Shown in pieces: positions 6,742 to 6,860 of a stretch of DNA of 6,860 bases. The notes under the pieces are model-generated. The model ran no database searches. It saw nothing but the letters and a program-made list of their open reading frames with translations, and had not been told where the DNA came from. The translations under genes and the position numbers were made by a program. Origin of the DNA: an uncultured Eubacteriales bacterium (GTDB lineage: Bacteria; Bacillota; Clostridia; Christensenellales; CAG-138); contig CACXNN010000079.1 in NCBI GenBank assembly GCA_902768995.1, positions 1 through 6,860 of the forward strand, written 5' to 3'. Each line of letters begins with the position of its first letter. Within the stretch, counting starts at the first letter, position 1.

Positions 6742-6762
6742 AAGTATTGAGCTGTCAAGGTT

Positions 6763-6837
6763 TGGAGCTGGTGAAAGGAGTCGAACCTTCAACCTACTGA
6801 TTACAAATCAGTTGCTCTGCCATTGAGCTACACCAGC
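6763..6837 (-). tRNA. tRNA-Thr (anticodon TGT)
   Basis: This 75-nt class I tRNA has acceptor GCTGGTG pairing with CACCAGC, discriminator T and encoded CCA (6763-6765). The D arm is AGCTCAATGGCAGAGCA. The anticodon stem ACTGA/TCAGT encloses loop TTTGTAA, giving TGT (6803-6805 on the plus strand). The T arm is GAAGG-TTCGACT-CCTTT. It lies 21 nt upstream of tRNA-Tyr in the same minus-strand cluster. Confidence 0.97.
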
Positions 6838-6841
6838 AAGC

Positions 6842-6860
6842 TGGTGAGCCGATCTCTCGG
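6842..6860 (-). tRNA. Possible 3' end of a further upstream tRNA, cut by the window edge
   Basis: On the minus strand the last 19 bases of this side read CCGAGAGATCGGCTCACCA, ending in CCA just 4 nt before tRNA-Thr. TCGGCTC-A-CCA has the shape of an acceptor strand, discriminator and CCA; tRNA-Lys in many Firmicutes ends GGCTCACCA. However, the preceding bases do not place the near-invariant C61 correctly for a standard T arm, so the identity, and even its tRNA nature, is uncertain. Confidence 0.3.

Overview
The window is a piece of chromosome of what looks like a GC-rich member of the Firmicutes (Clostridia-like). The evidence is the gene order miaB - YlbF/YmcA-family gene - mutS, a synteny known from Bacillus and clostridia (in B. 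subtilis: ymcB, ymcA, cotE, mutS, mutL). Strong GGAGG-type ribosome sites and CCA-encoding tRNA genes fit this. No genus can be named from the sequence alone.

Left half, minus strand (about 1-4170): one operon runs leftwards from a good sigma-A-type promoter at 4142-4170. It contains miaB (tRNA ms2i6A37 methylthiotransferase), then a 128-residue YlbF/YmcA (RicA-like) protein ending in a four-cysteine cluster, then mutS. The first two genes are 6 nt apart and the YmcA-like gene and mutS overlap by 4 nt. mutS is broken: about 40 codons are missing at the lever/ATPase boundary and the frame changes near 765-773. The ATPase half (Walker A, Walker B and the following signature are all present) therefore reads in a different frame from the mismatch-recognition half. 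A second, in-frame shortening of about 22 residues lies in the lever region. The 3' end of mutS, and mutL if present, lie beyond position 1.

Middle, plus strand (4247-6405): a divergent pair with a 4-nt ATGA overlap. The first gene is a HerA/YjgR-like (DUF853) P-loop ATPase of 501 residues and the second is a HAD-superfamily phosphatase of 218 residues. The 128-bp divergent intergenic region holds promoters for both directions.

Right end, 6406-6860: a gene-free spacer contains a degenerate copy of the 3' end of tRNA-Leu, a hairpin, and a perfect bidirectional terminator. It is followed by a minus-strand tRNA cluster read in the order Thr(TGU) - Tyr(GUA) - Leu(CAG), all with encoded CCA. A possible end of a further tRNA touches the window edge.

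Most of the window is ordinary housekeeping DNA. I see no convincing undescribed defence or mobile system. The observations most worth following are the double lesion in mutS (possible mutator strain, or an assembly fault) and the tRNA-Leu 3'-end fragment that resembles an old integration scar.
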